Shown piece by piece: positions 43,404 to 53,584 of a DNA stretch of 64,000 nt. The notes under the pieces were generated by a model that was not told where the DNA came from, searched no databases, and saw only the letters and a list, made by a program, of their open reading frames with translations. The translations under genes were made by a program, and so were the position numbers. This stretch comes from Krasilnikovia cinnamomea (GTDB taxonomy: Bacteria; Actinomycetota; Actinomycetes; Mycobacteriales; Micromonosporaceae). The stretch is from assembly GCF_004217545.1 (NCBI RefSeq), contig NZ_SHKY01000001.1:1364001-1428000 (forward strand). The letters run 5' to 3'. Position 1 is the stretch's first letter; each line of letters starts with the position of its first letter.

Positions 43404-43425
43404 ACCCTGAGGGCGATCTCAGGGT
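43404..43425. promoter_or_regulatory. Inverted repeat in the P1/MMPL divergent region
   Basis: ACCCTGAG and CTCAGGGT are perfect 8-base arms around GGCGAT. The 314-base divergent region 43309-43622 also has TAGGTT (43579-43584) as a likely -10 for the MMPL gene; I see nothing else there. Confidence 0.4.
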
Positions 43426-43622
43426 CGATCGTGCGCCGTCTCCTCCCCGAGGCGGAGCCACGGGCCGAATGCAGCGGATTTCGGGCCTCGGCTGTCGCGC
43501 ACCCGACCGTTGTGCCGCCCGCGGGTGATCGGGGATCAACGCGGGTCCGACCCGGATGTTCGCAGCCCGCCGCCTCCCTAGGTTCATCTCGACACAACGT
43601 CGAACGGCAGGGGGAAGCGGAG

Positions 43623-45866
43623 ATGGGACGGCGACCGGTGACGGTACGCATGGCGCGCTGGAGCGCCGAACATCCATGGCGCGCACTGGCCATGTGGGTG
43701 GTGTTCGTGGCGGTGTGCTTCGTCGGCGGCAACGCGGCCGGGCTCACCGAGGCCACCGCGAAGGACATGGCGATCGGCGAGTCCGGCCGGGCCGGTGTGA
43801 TCATCGAGCAGGGCCGGTTCGACACCGAGCCGGCCGTGGAGAACGTTCTGATCACCGCGCCGTCCGGCACGCTGGACACGGCGGCGGCACAGAAGGCGGC
43901 CAAGGACGCCGCCACCACGCTGCGCTCGGTGCCGGGGGTGGCCGGGGTCGGCGAGCCGATTCCGGCGCGCGACGGCTCCGCGCTGCTCGTGCCGATCACG
44001 ATGAGCGGTGACCCGGAGACCGCGTCGGACCGGGTCGAGCCGCTGCGCGCGGCCACCGCCAAGGTGCAGCAGGCGCACCCGCAACTGCGCGTCGAGGAGG
44101 TCGGCGGGCCCTCCATCAACAAGGCCCTCGACGACACCCTCGGCAAGGACTTCCAGCGCGCCGAGCTGCTCAGCCTGCCGGTGACGCTGGCCATCCTGAT
44201 CATCGCGTTCGGCGCGCTGATCGCCGCGGGCGTACCCGTGTTGCTGGCCATGTCGTCGGTGGCCGCCGCGATGGGCCTGTCCACTCTGGCCTCGCACCTC
44301 ATTCCGGCCAGCGACTCCACCGGCAGCGTCATCCTGCTGATCGGCATGGCGGTCGGCGTGGACTACTCACTGTTCTACGTGCGCCGGGAACGCGAGGAGC
44401 GGGCCAAGGGACGCGGCCACGTCGACGCGGTGGAGATCGCCGCGGAGACCTCCGGCCACGCGGTGGTGGTTTCGGGTACGGCGGTGATCATCGCCATGGC
44501 CGGTCTGTTCCTCGCCGGTGACGCGATCTTCTCCTCGCTGGCGGTCGGCTCGATCCTCGTCGTGGCGGTCGCCGTGCTCGGCTCGCTGACCGCGCTGCCC
44601 GCCCTGCTGGCCAAGCTGGGCCGCTGGGTGGACCGGCCGCGGGTGCCGCTGCTGTGGCGCCTCACCGCGCGGCGCATCGGGCCGGACGGGCAGCCCGTGA
44701 CGGGCCGGTTCTGGCCGATCGTGCTGCGCCCGGCGCTGCGCCGGCCGCTGGCCACCCTGGTCGTGAGCGTGCTCGCGCTGCTGGCCCTGGCCGCGCCCGC
44801 GCTGGGAATGGAGCTGAAGTTCCCGGGCACCGAGGACCTGCCGCGCACCACGGCCGCCATGCAGGCGTACGACCGGCTGACCGCCGCGTACCCGAGCAAC
44901 GGCACCAGCCACACCGTCGCCGTCAAGGCGCCGGCGGACCAGGCGGACGCGGTCAAGGCGGCGCTGACCCGGCTGACGGGCAGCACCCAGTCCGACCCGC
45001 TGTTCGCGAAGCTGGAGACGACCGGCCCGGAGATCAAGGTGTCGCCGGACCGCACCGTGACGGTGCTGTCGGTGGCCACGCCGTACTCGACGCGCAGCGC
45101 CGAGGCCGAGCAGTCGCTGCACCGGCTGCGCGACGACCTGGTCCCGGCCGCACTGGACAGCGTCCGGGGCGCCGAGTACGCGGTGGGCGGCGGGGTCGCC
45201 GAGAGCGACGACTACGCGTCCCACATCTGGCACAAGCTGCCGATCGTGGTCGGCTTCGTGCTGGCGCTGACGTTCCTCGTGATGGCGTGGACGTTCCGCT
45301 CGGTGGTGGTGGCGCTGACCTCGATCCTGCTCAACCTGCTGTCGGCGGCCGCCGCGTACGGGCTGCTGGTGCTGGTCTTCCAGCACACCTGGGCGGAGGG
45401 GCTGCTCGGGTTCACCTCGATGGGCGCGATCGTCACCTGGCTGCCGCTGTTCCTGTTCGTCGTCCTGTTCGGACTGTCGATGGACTACCACGTGTTCGTG
45501 GTGAGCCGGATCCGCGAGGCCGTGCAGCGCGGGGTGCCCAACCGCGAGGCGGTCGCCGAGGGGATCGCCGGGTCGGCGGGCGTGGTGAGCAGCGCCGCGA
45601 TCGTCATGGTCGCCGTGTTCTCGATCTTCGCGACGCTGAGCACGATCGACATGAAGCAGCTCGGGGTCGGGCTGGCCGCGGCCATCCTGCTCGACGCCAC
45701 GATCATCCGGGCGGTGGTGCTGCCGTCCGCGATGACGCTGCTGGGCAACGCGAACTGGTGGGCGCCACGGTTCATGCGCGGCGGCGGCAAGCACGCCGCC
45801 CCGGCCCGCCGGGACTCCGCGCCCGAGGGTGAGGAGCCGACCCGCGAGCTGGTCGGCGCGGCCTGA
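43623..45866 (+). CDS. MMPL/RND family transporter
   Basis: This 747-residue membrane protein of the MMPL family exports lipids or hydrophobic compounds by proton motive force. It has twelve predicted TM helices in two halves, each with a large outer loop. The paired proton-relay motifs are GMAVGVDYSLFYVRR in TM4 and FGLSMDYHVFVVSRIREA in TM10. The tail is charged and disordered. GGGGGAAGCGG precedes the ATG; a strong hairpin follows the stop. The cargo cannot be read from context. Confidence 0.92.
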   Translation: MGRRPVTVRMARWSAEHPWRALAMWVVFVAVCFVGGNAAGLTEATAKDMAIGESGRAGVIIEQGRFDTEPAVENVLITAPSGTLDTAAAQKAAKDAATTLRSVPGVAGVGEPIPARDGSALLVPITMSGDPETASDRVEPLRAATAKVQQAHPQLRVEEVGGPSINKALDDTLGKDFQRAELLSLPVTLAILIIAFGALIAAGVPVLLAMSSVAAAMGLSTLASHLIPASDSTGSVILLIGMAVGVDYSLFYVRREREERAKGRGHVDAVEIAAETSGHAVVVSGTAVIIAMAGLFLAGDAIFSSLAVGSILVVAVAVLGSLTALPALLAKLGRWVDRPRVPLLWRLTARRIGPDGQPVTGRFWPIVLRPALRRPLATLVVSVLALLALAAPALGMELKFPGTEDLPRTTAAMQAYDRLTAAYPSNGTSHTVAVKAPADQADAVKAALTRLTGSTQSDPLFAKLETTGPEIKVSPDRTVTVLSVATPYSTRSAEAEQSLHRLRDDLVPAALDSVRGAEYAVGGGVAESDDYASHIWHKLPIVVGFVLALTFLVMAWTFRSVVVALTSILLNLLSAAAAYGLLVLVFQHTWAEGLLGFTSMGAIVTWLPLFLFVVLFGLSMDYHVFVVSRIREAVQRGVPNREAVAEGIAGSAGVVSSAAIVMVAVFSIFATLSTIDMKQLGVGLAAAILLDATIIRAVVLPSAMTLLGNANWWAPRFMRGGGKHAAPARRDSAPEGEEPTRELVGAA

Positions 45867-45892
45867 GGCGTACGGACCATCTCCCTCCCCAG

Positions 45893-45927
45893 CCGCCGCC
45901 CCCCGACCTCAGGTCGGGGGGCGGCGG
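45893..45927. terminator. Bidirectional hairpin terminator
   Basis: A perfect 16-base stem (45893-45908 with 45912-45927, loop TCA) between the convergent MMPL and chemotaxis-receptor genes. Confidence 0.85.
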
Positions 45928-45931
45928 TGCG

Positions 45932-47158
45932 TCAGGAGCGCTCGAGCTGGAAGCGGCCGACGATCGTACGCAGCTGGGTGGCGGTGTCGTGCAGCGCCGT
46001 GGTGAGCTGCTGGGTCTCCACCGCCCCCGCGGCCGTGCCACGGGCCGCCTCGGCGACCGTGTCGATGCCGCCGGTGATGTCGTCGGTACTGGCCGCCGCG
46101 TCGTACACGGCCCCGCTGACCTCGGTGGCCGAGCCGGTCTGCTCCTCCACCGAGGACGCGATCGTCTGCTGCAGGCCACTGACCTGGGTGATCACCTCGG
46201 CGATCCGGCCGATCGCGGTGACCGCGTCCGCGCTCTCCTCCTGGATCGCGGCGATCCGGCGGCGGATGTCCTCGGTGGCGGTGGCGGTCTGCTGGGCCAG
46301 GTCCTTGACCTCCCCGGCCACCACCGCGAAGCCCTTGCCGGACTCGCCCGCGCGGGCCGCCTCGATCGTGGCGTTGAGGGCCAGCAGGTTGGTCTGCTCC
46401 GCGATCGCGGTGATCGTCTTGACCACGTCCTCGATCGCGGCGGTGCTGGCGGCCAGGCCCGCCACGACCTGGTTGGTCTGGGCGGCGGCCTGGGCGCCCG
46501 CGTCGGCCACCTCGGCGGCCTGGCCCGCGTTCTGGGCGATCTCCGCCATCGAGCGGGACATGCCCGCCATGCCGTCCGCGGCGCGGCGCACGCTGCCGCT
46601 GACCCCGACCGAGGCCCGCGACAGCGACTCCGCCTGACCGGAGGCGTGCGCGGCGCTGCCGTCGAGGCGGGCGCTCACGTCGGCCAGCCGGGCGGCGGAG
46701 CGGCCGAGTTCCTCGGCGCTGTCACCCATCCCCGCCAGCGCGGCGGACATCTCCGTGACGACCTCGTTGAGCCCGGCGGCGATCTGGCCGACCTCGTCGC
46801 GCCCGTCCACCTGGATGCGGCCGGTGAGGTCGCGGGCCACGATCCGCTTGAGGAACGCCAGGGTGTCGCGCAGCGGCCGGGTGATGCTGGCCGCCACCCA
46901 CCAGACGATCAGGATGATCACGACGGTCGCGACCACGCTCAGGGTGCCCATGGTCCAGACCATCCCGTCGCGGACCTCGTCGGGCACCTTGCCCTTCAGG
47001 TACGAGACGGCGACCCAGTCGTGCAGCAGGGAGTTGCCGCCGGCCAGGGTCGCGGCGAGGAAGACGAGCAGGGAACGCATGCTCGGGAACAGCCGCCACA
47101 CCCGGGACAGGCCGCCGATCTTCCGTTCCGCCGAGGGATTGTCAGATGTTTTGTCCAC
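45932..47158 (-). CDS. Methyl-accepting chemotaxis protein
   Basis: The 408-residue receptor has TM1 at about 28-48, an outer loop of only about 20 residues, TM2 at 68-92, a HAMP domain ([24 protein letters not shown]) and a long signalling helix pair with the conserved hairpin [19 protein letters not shown]. With no room for a ligand-binding domain, it must sense through the membrane, cytoplasm or a partner. It implies a motile stage, as in zoospore-forming actinomycetes. No che genes are nearby. Confidence 0.93.
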   Translation of the reverse strand: MDKTSDNPSAERKIGGLSRVWRLFPSMRSLLVFLAATLAGGNSLLHDWVAVSYLKGKVPDEVRDGMVWTMGTLSVVATVVIILIVWWVAASITRPLRDTLAFLKRIVARDLTGRIQVDGRDEVGQIAAGLNEVVTEMSAALAGMGDSAEELGRSAARLADVSARLDGSAAHASGQAESLSRASVGVSGSVRRAADGMAGMSRSMAEIAQNAGQAAEVADAGAQAAAQTNQVVAGLAASTAAIEDVVKTITAIAEQTNLLALNATIEAARAGESGKGFAVVAGEVKDLAQQTATATEDIRRRIAAIQEESADAVTAIGRIAEVITQVSGLQQTIASSVEEQTGSATEVSGAVYDAAASTDDITGGIDTVAEAARGTAAGAVETQQLTTALHDTATQLRTIVGRFQLERS

Positions 47159-47208
47159 GATCTTCCTGTCGGCGGCGGCCGGGCTGTCTTGAGTGGTCCG
47201 CGTCCCGG

Positions 47209-49116
47209 TCAGGCGGCTAATTGCTCGCCGTCGCCGCTCTGCGGCCGGGGCGAGCGGTCCGCCGCCAGCGTCGCCAGGACCCGCCGGGCCAGCGCCCGTT
47301 CGAACAGGTCGTGGATCGGCAGGGGCAGGGGGATGCGCCAGTTCGGGTGCTCGTCGATCGTGCCGGGGATGTTCGGGCGTACCCGGACCCCGGCCAGGTC
47401 GTCGAGGGTCGCCACGGCCAGCCGGGAGCGGGAGGCGGACAGCTCGGCGTACATCGCGGCGACCGCCTGCTCGATCTCCGGGCGGCCGGACCGGTCCAGC
47501 CCGGCCGGGTCCAGACCGGCGACCCCAGCGATCCGGCGGCGCAGCGCGGCCTGCGCGTCCAGGTCGACCCGCTTGCCGATGCGCTGGCAGGTGCGCAGGT
47601 CGGAGCCGTCGAGCAGGCCGCCGATGGTGGGCTGGTCGTGCGTTTCGCAGGCGACCATGGCCCGCTCCGGGAACTCGTCCGGATGGGTACGGGTGGACAC
47701 CCGGTACGACAGCGTGCCCGCGTCGGCCATCACCCGCAGGGCCCGCTCCTCCAGCGTGCCCATGTCCTCACCGACCACCCAGGCACCGGCGCGCTGGGCC
47801 TCCAGCCGCAGGATGCCGAGCAGCGCGTCGCCGTGGTAGCGGACGTACACACCGTCGTCGGGGCCACCGCCCAGCGGTACCCAGAACAGTCGCCACAGCC
47901 CCATCACGTGGTCGATGCGCAGGGCTTTGGCGTGCCGCAGCCCGGCGCGCACCATGGCCACGAACGGGGCGTACTCGGCCGCGGCCAGCCGTGCCGGGTC
48001 GAACGGGGCGACACCCCACCGCTGCCCGCCCGGGTTGCCGTGATCCGAAGGGCAGCCGATCTCGAACCCGAACGCCACCAGGTCCTGGTACGCCCAGCCG
48101 TCCGCGCCGCCCGCGTCGAAACCGACCGCGAGGTCCAGCACCACGTCGGCGCCCTGCCCGCAGGCGTGGGCGAGCTGGCGGTCGGCGACCCACTGGCACC
48201 AGGCCCAGAACCGGACCCGGTCGGCGTGCGTGGCCGCGAACCGGGCCACCTCGGCGGTGTCCGGGCGCCGGTAGCCCTCCGGCCAGTCCCACCAGGCGCC
48301 CTCGTGGTGCTCGGACAGCGCCGACCAGACCGCGAACCGGTGCAGGGCGGGACCCTGCTCGGCCACGTACGCCTCGAAGTCGGGGCCGGGTTCGCCGCCG
48401 ACGGCGGCCCAGATCCGCTCCAGCGCCGCCATCTTCAGCGCGAAGGCGGCGTCCCGGTCGATGCGGTCGCACTCGTTGAGGGCCTCACCGGCGTCGGCCA
48501 GGTCGGACAGGTCGGCCAGCCCGGCGTCGGGGATCTCGGCCACGGCGATGTGCAGCAGGTTGAGGAACAGCCGCGACGCCGGGGCGTACGGCGACGGGTT
48601 CTGGTGGCGCGACGGGCGGGCGGCGTGCATCGGCGAGACCAGGACGGCGCGGCCACCGGCCGCCGCCGTCCGCCGCGCCAGCCAGGCCAGGTCGGCGAAG
48701 TCGCCGATGCCCCACGAGGTGTGCGAGCGGGCGGCGTAGAGCTGCGCCGCGATCCCGAAGCCGCGCTCCGGCTCGGCGAAGGTGCGGGGCGCGACGACGA
48801 TCAGCCGGTTCGCGGCCAGCGGGCCGGTCAGCCGGTGGTAGCCGTACGGGACCTCGGGCGGGAGCCAGCCGTCGAGCTGCCACACCTCGCCGTTCTCGCA
48901 GACCAGTTCGCCGACGAGTTCGCTGTGCCCCCAGTCGGGCCAGCCGACCAGCGGGACCGTGGCCGGGGTGGGCCGGGGCGCGTCGCCGAGCTGCTCGCGC
49001 AGGCGGGCCAGGGTCGCGTCGGACACGGACCGCTCGTTGCCGAACGCATCGATGAAGGTGTCCTGGAGGCCGAGCGGGGCGAGCTCGCCGATCACCTGGT
49101 CCCGCCATGTGGTCAT
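47209..49116 (-). CDS. malQ: 4-alpha-glucanotransferase (GH77)
   Basis: The 635-residue amylomaltase transfers alpha-1,4-glucan chains during maltodextrin and glycogen metabolism. N-terminal beta domain about 70-130, then GH77 barrel with WGIGDFADL and [12 protein letters not shown]. Catalytic residues: nucleophile Asp402 in [12 protein letters not shown], acid/base Glu449 in VGEDMG, and Asp493 in ETHDQPT. ATG 49116 matches the family N-terminus; an in-frame upstream GTG is less likely. Divergent from the caspase-like operon. Confidence 0.95.
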   Translation of the reverse strand: MTTWRDQVIGELAPLGLQDTFIDAFGNERSVSDATLARLREQLGDAPRPTPATVPLVGWPDWGHSELVGELVCENGEVWQLDGWLPPEVPYGYHRLTGPLAANRLIVVAPRTFAEPERGFGIAAQLYAARSHTSWGIGDFADLAWLARRTAAAGGRAVLVSPMHAARPSRHQNPSPYAPASRLFLNLLHIAVAEIPDAGLADLSDLADAGEALNECDRIDRDAAFALKMAALERIWAAVGGEPGPDFEAYVAEQGPALHRFAVWSALSEHHEGAWWDWPEGYRRPDTAEVARFAATHADRVRFWAWCQWVADRQLAHACGQGADVVLDLAVGFDAGGADGWAYQDLVAFGFEIGCPSDHGNPGGQRWGVAPFDPARLAAAEYAPFVAMVRAGLRHAKALRIDHVMGLWRLFWVPLGGGPDDGVYVRYHGDALLGILRLEAQRAGAWVVGEDMGTLEERALRVMADAGTLSYRVSTRTHPDEFPERAMVACETHDQPTIGGLLDGSDLRTCQRIGKRVDLDAQAALRRRIAGVAGLDPAGLDRSGRPEIEQAVAAMYAELSASRSRLAVATLDDLAGVRVRPNIPGTIDEHPNWRIPLPLPIHDLFERALARRVLATLAADRSPRPQSGDGEQLAA

Positions 49117-49207
49117 GGCCGAAGGGTCCGTCGCGCGGGTTGCGAGGCCATCGACGAATCGGGTACCAGGCAGTTGCGAGAGGGCGGGACCCCCCCTGTT
49201 CACAGTC

Positions 49208-49236
49208 CTGTCAGATGAGTGACCGACCTTTACGGT
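49208..49236 (+). promoter_or_regulatory. Predicted promoter of the hydrolase/CHAT operon
   Basis: CTGTCA (49208-49213) and TACGGT (49231-49236) are 17 bases apart, giving a leader of about 65 bases to the GTG at 49308. It is the only good promoter-like pair I see in the divergent region 49117-49307. Confidence 0.4.
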
Positions 49237-49307
49237 CGCCGGGCGCCGGGATCACCATGGAGAGACCCACATCACAGGCCTGGCCTGCGAACCCGGGAGG
49301 TGCCGTC

Positions 49308-50639
49308 GTGACCGATCAGTTGCCGGTGGGGCCGTACCGAATGGTCCGGACCGCGGAGGGTACGGCCGTGCCGTGGTACGTGGTCCCGTTCGACTCCGAC
49401 GGCGCCTGCACCGGGCCGCGTACCCGCGACGATCTGGTGAACCGGGCGCGCGGCGGCGGGTTCACCGACATCGTGATCTTCTGCCACGGGTGGAACAACG
49501 ACTGGCGTCAGGCCACCGGCCGCTACGACGACTTCTTCAACGGCTACGTCCGGCTGCGCACCGAGCGGGCGCTGCCCGCCGCGCCGGGCTTCGCGCCCCT
49601 GCTGGTCGCGATCTTCTGGCCGAGCAAGCTGCTGGTGGCCGACGCGGACCAGCCCCCCGACTTCGCGGGTGACGGCGACGCCGACGACGCTGCGGTCGCG
49701 GACGAGCGCGACGACCTGGCCGAACTCGCCGCGGCGGTGGATCCCGACCACCGCCCCCGGCTGTTCGAGCTGGCGCAGCAGCGCGGCCTCGACGAGGCCG
49801 ACGCCCTCGAACTGGCCGGGATCCTCGCCCCGCTGTACGCCACCGACCGCGAGGAGACCGCCGAGCAGGCGCCGCCCACCCCGGCGGAGATCGCCGCCTC
49901 CTGGCAGGCACCCCGACGGCGCCGCTCCGCCGACCCCGCCGACTTCGACACCCCCACCACCACTGTGGACGGTGCGCCCCAGGCGGCGGGCTGGGCGGAC
50001 TTCCTGCGGCCGCGCGAGATCCTGCGCGGCGCGTCGGTGTGGCTGATGAAGGACCGGGCCGGGCGGGTCGGTGCGCGCGGCGTCGGCCCGCTGCTGGTGC
50101 AGCTACTCGGCACCGGCGCCCGGGTCCACGTCGTCGGCCACTCGTTCGGGGCGAAGGTGCTGCTGTCCGCGATCGCGGCCCCGGCCGCGCTGCCCGCGAC
50201 GGTGCACTCCGCGCTGCTGCTGGAGCCCGCCGTGTCCCACCTGTGCTTCGCCGCCGACGCCGACGGCCACGGCCGCCCCGGCGGATACCGGCCCGTACTC
50301 GACCGGGTCGGCCAGCCGATCCTGTCCACCTTCAGTGGCCACGACGAGCCCCTGCACAAGTTCTTCCACCTCGCGCTGCGCCGCGCCGGGGACCTCGGCG
50401 AGGCGGACATCGCCGCGGACGAACCGCCGAGCCGCTACGCGGCGCTCGGCGGCTACGGCCCGCGCCCGCTCGGCGCGCAGGCCACGCTCACCCCGATCCT
50501 CGACCCCACCACCCGGTACGCCCTCGACGCGCCGGGCCTGCAGGTGGTCGGCGTGGACGGCACCCGGACCATCCCGTCGCACGGCGAGGTCAGCAACCCG
50601 AGTACCTGGTGGATGTTGTACGACCTCATGACCCGGTGA
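49308..50639 (+). CDS. Cytosolic alpha/beta hydrolase, first gene of the CHAT operon
   Basis: The 443-residue serine hydrolase has no signal peptide. IVIFCHGWNND (His60-Gly61) forms the oxyanion region and VHVVGHSFGAK places the nucleophile at Ser279. Asp346 (SGHDEPLH) and His425 (IPSHGEVSN) are the likely partners. Between strands lies an acidic, disordered insertion of about 110 residues (118-228), with a lone basic patch PRRRRSAD at 202-209. GGGAGG seven bases before the GTG sets the start. It is followed after only eight bases by the first caspase-like gene, so it is probably a substrate, effector or partner of the proteases. Lipase or esterase substrate unknown. Confidence 0.75.
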   Translation: MTDQLPVGPYRMVRTAEGTAVPWYVVPFDSDGACTGPRTRDDLVNRARGGGFTDIVIFCHGWNNDWRQATGRYDDFFNGYVRLRTERALPAAPGFAPLLVAIFWPSKLLVADADQPPDFAGDGDADDAAVADERDDLAELAAAVDPDHRPRLFELAQQRGLDEADALELAGILAPLYATDREETAEQAPPTPAEIAASWQAPRRRRSADPADFDTPTTTVDGAPQAAGWADFLRPREILRGASVWLMKDRAGRVGARGVGPLLVQLLGTGARVHVVGHSFGAKVLLSAIAAPAALPATVHSALLLEPAVSHLCFAADADGHGRPGGYRPVLDRVGQPILSTFSGHDEPLHKFFHLALRRAGDLGEADIAADEPPSRYAALGGYGPRPLGAQATLTPILDPTTRYALDAPGLQVVGVDGTRTIPSHGEVSNPSTWWMLYDLMTR

Positions 50640-50647
50640 GGTGAGCG

Positions 50648-52126
50648 ATGGCCGAGATGCTCAAACGGCGCTACGACCTGAACGCGCTCAAGGTCAGGTT
50701 GCTGGCGGACGCCGACCCGCCGTCGGTGCGCTGCGAGCTGGAACTGACCCGCGAACACCAGAGCGAGCCGGTGGCGAGCTGGCAGCTGCCGGCCACGGAG
50801 CTGGGGCTGCCGCCCGTACTGGACTGCGCGACCAGCCACGGCACCGGGTACGAGTTCCGGCTGCCCGACGCGATGGCAGCCGAGCTGGCGCAGGCCGTAC
50901 GGGGCGCGGCCGTACCGGAACGGCCGTTGTGGCTGCACCTGGTCCGCCCGTACGGGCATCTCGGGCTGGTGCCGTGGGAGCAGTTGCTGGTCCCGGTGCT
51001 GCCGGTGCCGGTGCTGCGGCTGCCGGACTTCGTGGTCGAGCCGGTCCGGTCCCGGCGGGCCGTGACGGTCGCGTTGTGCGCCGACGACGGCCCGGGCGAC
51101 CTGGGCGAGCAGGCGGACCTGGTGGGCCGGCTGGCCGCCGCGATCGTCGGGGCGATTCCGCTGCCGACCACCCTGCACATCTTCCCCACCGCCCAGCTGT
51201 ACGAGCGGCTGCGCCACATCAAGTCCCCGGTGGACCGGACCGACCGGGTGCTGCTGCACGACCCGGCCGCGCTCGGCGACGACACCTCCGGGACGTACGC
51301 GGGCGCCGACCGCGCGCCGGTGTATCCCGGTTCCACCGACTCGGCGGTGGGTCAGCACCGCAACGACTGGCTGACCTGGATGCGCGACGCGCTGTGCGGC
51401 CACGGCGTCGACGTGGTGCACTTCCTCGCCGGGGCGGTGCTGCGGCTGGACCAGGGCGCGCTGGCGCTGTCGGACAGCCCGGCCGATCCCGACGACACCG
51501 GCCTGTCGGTGGTGTCCACGGCGGCGCTGACCCGGTTCCTGTTGCAGGTGGGGGCGTGGGGTTGCGGGTTCACCTCGCCGCCGGGCAACCCGTCGGAGAT
51601 GGGCCTGCGACTGGTCGCCACGACGGTCGCGGGGCTGCGGCCCACGGCCCTGCTGCACCACGAGGCGCGCCTGGATCCGGGGCTGCGGGCGCTGGCCGAC
51701 GGGTACCGCCTGATGACCAGCCCGGACCCGGCGCTGCCGCCGACCGACGGCGCGGTGTTCGTGTACTGCCAGCCGTTCCAGGTGGCCACCGAGCCGGGCC
51801 GCGACGAGCTGCCCGGCGTGGTGGCCACGGCACCGGGGGCGGCCCCCTCCGACAAGGTGCGCGGCCTGGTCACGGACGCCCCGGCCACGCCGACCTGGGT
51901 GTCGGCGTCGCAGCGTTTCGTCGAACAGTACGAGTGGCGCCTGCACCAGTGGAACGACGCCCAGCCGGTCCCGGAGCAGCTGACCGACGGGGTGGCGAAG
52001 GCACTGGAGCTGATCCAGGGCGTGGTCGACCGGTACGCCGACGCGCCTGCGGTGGAACCGCAGAGCCCGCCGCCACCGGCGATGGACATCAGCGACGCAC
52101 CGGGTGATCCGGAGGTGCCGCGATGA
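50648..52126 (+). CDS. CHAT-like protein, degenerate catalytic site
   Basis: The 492-residue protein shows the CHAT (caspase/HetF-associated) layout. LWLHLVRPYGHLGLVPWEQL (about 94-113) is the N-terminal part, and GVDVVHFLAGA (253-263) is where CHAT proteases read VxHFxxHG; the catalytic His position is Ala261. GAWGCGF (302-308) lies where the catalytic Cys block sits and keeps Cys306, followed by GLRLVATTVAGLRPTALL. It is therefore probably an inactive relative acting as a scaffold or sensor. A Pro-rich acidic tail ends the protein. Its stop overlaps the next ATG by four bases. Confidence 0.6.
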   Translation: MAEMLKRRYDLNALKVRLLADADPPSVRCELELTREHQSEPVASWQLPATELGLPPVLDCATSHGTGYEFRLPDAMAAELAQAVRGAAVPERPLWLHLVRPYGHLGLVPWEQLLVPVLPVPVLRLPDFVVEPVRSRRAVTVALCADDGPGDLGEQADLVGRLAAAIVGAIPLPTTLHIFPTAQLYERLRHIKSPVDRTDRVLLHDPAALGDDTSGTYAGADRAPVYPGSTDSAVGQHRNDWLTWMRDALCGHGVDVVHFLAGAVLRLDQGALALSDSPADPDDTGLSVVSTAALTRFLLQVGAWGCGFTSPPGNPSEMGLRLVATTVAGLRPTALLHHEARLDPGLRALADGYRLMTSPDPALPPTDGAVFVYCQPFQVATEPGRDELPGVVATAPGAAPSDKVRGLVTDAPATPTWVSASQRFVEQYEWRLHQWNDAQPVPEQLTDGVAKALELIQGVVDRYADAPAVEPQSPPPPAMDISDAPGDPEVPR

Positions 52127-53538
52127 GCCGGGTGATCATCCAGGTGGGGCCGGACCGCGACGACGCCCTGTGTTTCCGGCTGGAGCGGGGACCCATCCCG
52201 CCGACCGATCGGAAGCCACGCAAGCTGGTCTGCTCGGTCGCGCAGCTGCCCACCGGCAAACCCCCGCCGCCGCCGAACGGCTGGGTCCGCGAGTACGGCC
52301 GCCGACTGTGGCAGGAGCTGTCCCAGCACCCGGACGTCCAGCGCGCGTTGAGCAACGCCGCCGACGGCCCGGCCGGGCAGTCGCAGTCCATCATGTTCAA
52401 CCTGCTGGACCAGCGGGCCGAGCTGTACAACTGGGAGATGCTCTGCGACGAGGGCGACCGCTTCCTCGCGCTGGAGCGGGCGCCGATCGGCCGGATCGCC
52501 GAACAGGGCATCGACCTGGCCGGTGCGGTGCCGACGTTCACCGGCCGGCTGCGGGTCACCGCGGTCCTCTCCGCCCTGGGTGTGCCCGCCGAGCAGGAAT
52601 GGTCCGGCCTGTACGCGGCCGTGCAGGCCGCCCGGGCGACCGGCATCCGGGTCAGCGTGACCGTCCTGGTCGGCGAGGGGGACCTGCTCGACAAGATCAG
52701 CGACGTGGCCGCCCGGGACCGGGACCTGCACGCCGTCGCCGTGCCCGACCGGGGCACCGACGTGCTGCGGGCGATCACCGACAGCCGCCCGCACGTGCTG
52801 CACTTCTTCTGCCACGGCGCGGCGGATCAGGGCCAGCCCCGGCTGCTGCTGGCCACCGGGCAGGACGTCGAACGCCAGGCGGTCGGCCCGGCCACGCCGA
52901 GCGTACGGCTGCACATGGAGCAGATGCGTACCCTGCTGGCGCCGCTGGGGGTATGGCTGGTGGTGCTGAACTGCTGCCAGGGTGGGATGGCCGCGCAGGA
53001 GGTGCACTCGCTGGCGCACTCGCTGGCGGCGGCCGGGGTGCCGGCGGCGCTGGGCATGCGGGAGACGGTGCAGGCGCTGGCCGCGTACGAGTTCTCCCGG
53101 GTGTTCTACCGGGAGTTGCTGACGGAGCTGGGCACCCGACTGGCCCGGCCCGCGGACGGCGTGGTGGACGTCGACTTCGACTGGCCGCACATCCTCAACG
53201 CGCCACGGGCGGCGCTGGTGGAGAGCCACAGCGACGACGCCACCACCTTCGGGGAGTGGACGCTGCCGGTGCTCTACACCCGGCTCGACCCGTTCCAGGT
53301 ACGGCTGGCGGCGCAGGACTGGGACGCCGAGCCGGAACCGGGACAGCCCGCGCCGCCGCCGGCGTCCGGGCCGCCGGGGCTCACCTCGGACGGCGTCACG
53401 ATGGCCATCGTGGCGGCGCTGCTCAACCGGCTGCCCGCCGACACCCCGCCGGACGCCGTCGCCGAGCTGCGCCGCCTCGCCGGTGCCGCACCGCCGGACG
53501 CCGACGGGCCCGCCGACGCACCGGGCGGCCCGCAGTGA
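52123..53538 (+). CDS. CHAT-domain caspase-like protease with intact His/Cys dyad
   Basis: The 471-residue protein has an N-terminal region of about 170 residues (NLLDQRAELYNWEMLCDEGDRFLALER). A CHAT domain follows, with RPHVLHFFCHGAAD (catalytic His231), WLVVLNCCQGGMAAQ (catalytic Cys285) and HSLAHSLAAAGVPAALGMRETV after it. The Cys block and the 'aGvpaalGm' sequence are classic CHAT. The tail (about 405-471) is Pro/Ala-rich. CHAT proteases cut partner proteins in response to a trigger, as in the CRISPR-linked TPR-CHAT protease. ATGA overlap with the preceding gene implies coupled translation. Confidence 0.78.
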   Translation: MSRVIIQVGPDRDDALCFRLERGPIPPTDRKPRKLVCSVAQLPTGKPPPPPNGWVREYGRRLWQELSQHPDVQRALSNAADGPAGQSQSIMFNLLDQRAELYNWEMLCDEGDRFLALERAPIGRIAEQGIDLAGAVPTFTGRLRVTAVLSALGVPAEQEWSGLYAAVQAARATGIRVSVTVLVGEGDLLDKISDVAARDRDLHAVAVPDRGTDVLRAITDSRPHVLHFFCHGAADQGQPRLLLATGQDVERQAVGPATPSVRLHMEQMRTLLAPLGVWLVVLNCCQGGMAAQEVHSLAHSLAAAGVPAALGMRETVQALAAYEFSRVFYRELLTELGTRLARPADGVVDVDFDWPHILNAPRAALVESHSDDATTFGEWTLPVLYTRLDPFQVRLAAQDWDAEPEPGQPAPPPASGPPGLTSDGVTMAIVAALLNRLPADTPPDAVAELRRLAGAAPPDADGPADAPGGPQ

Positions 53539-53584
53539 GCGCCGTGAGCGCCGCACGGCCGGTCGACGGACCGGCGGGTGCGAC

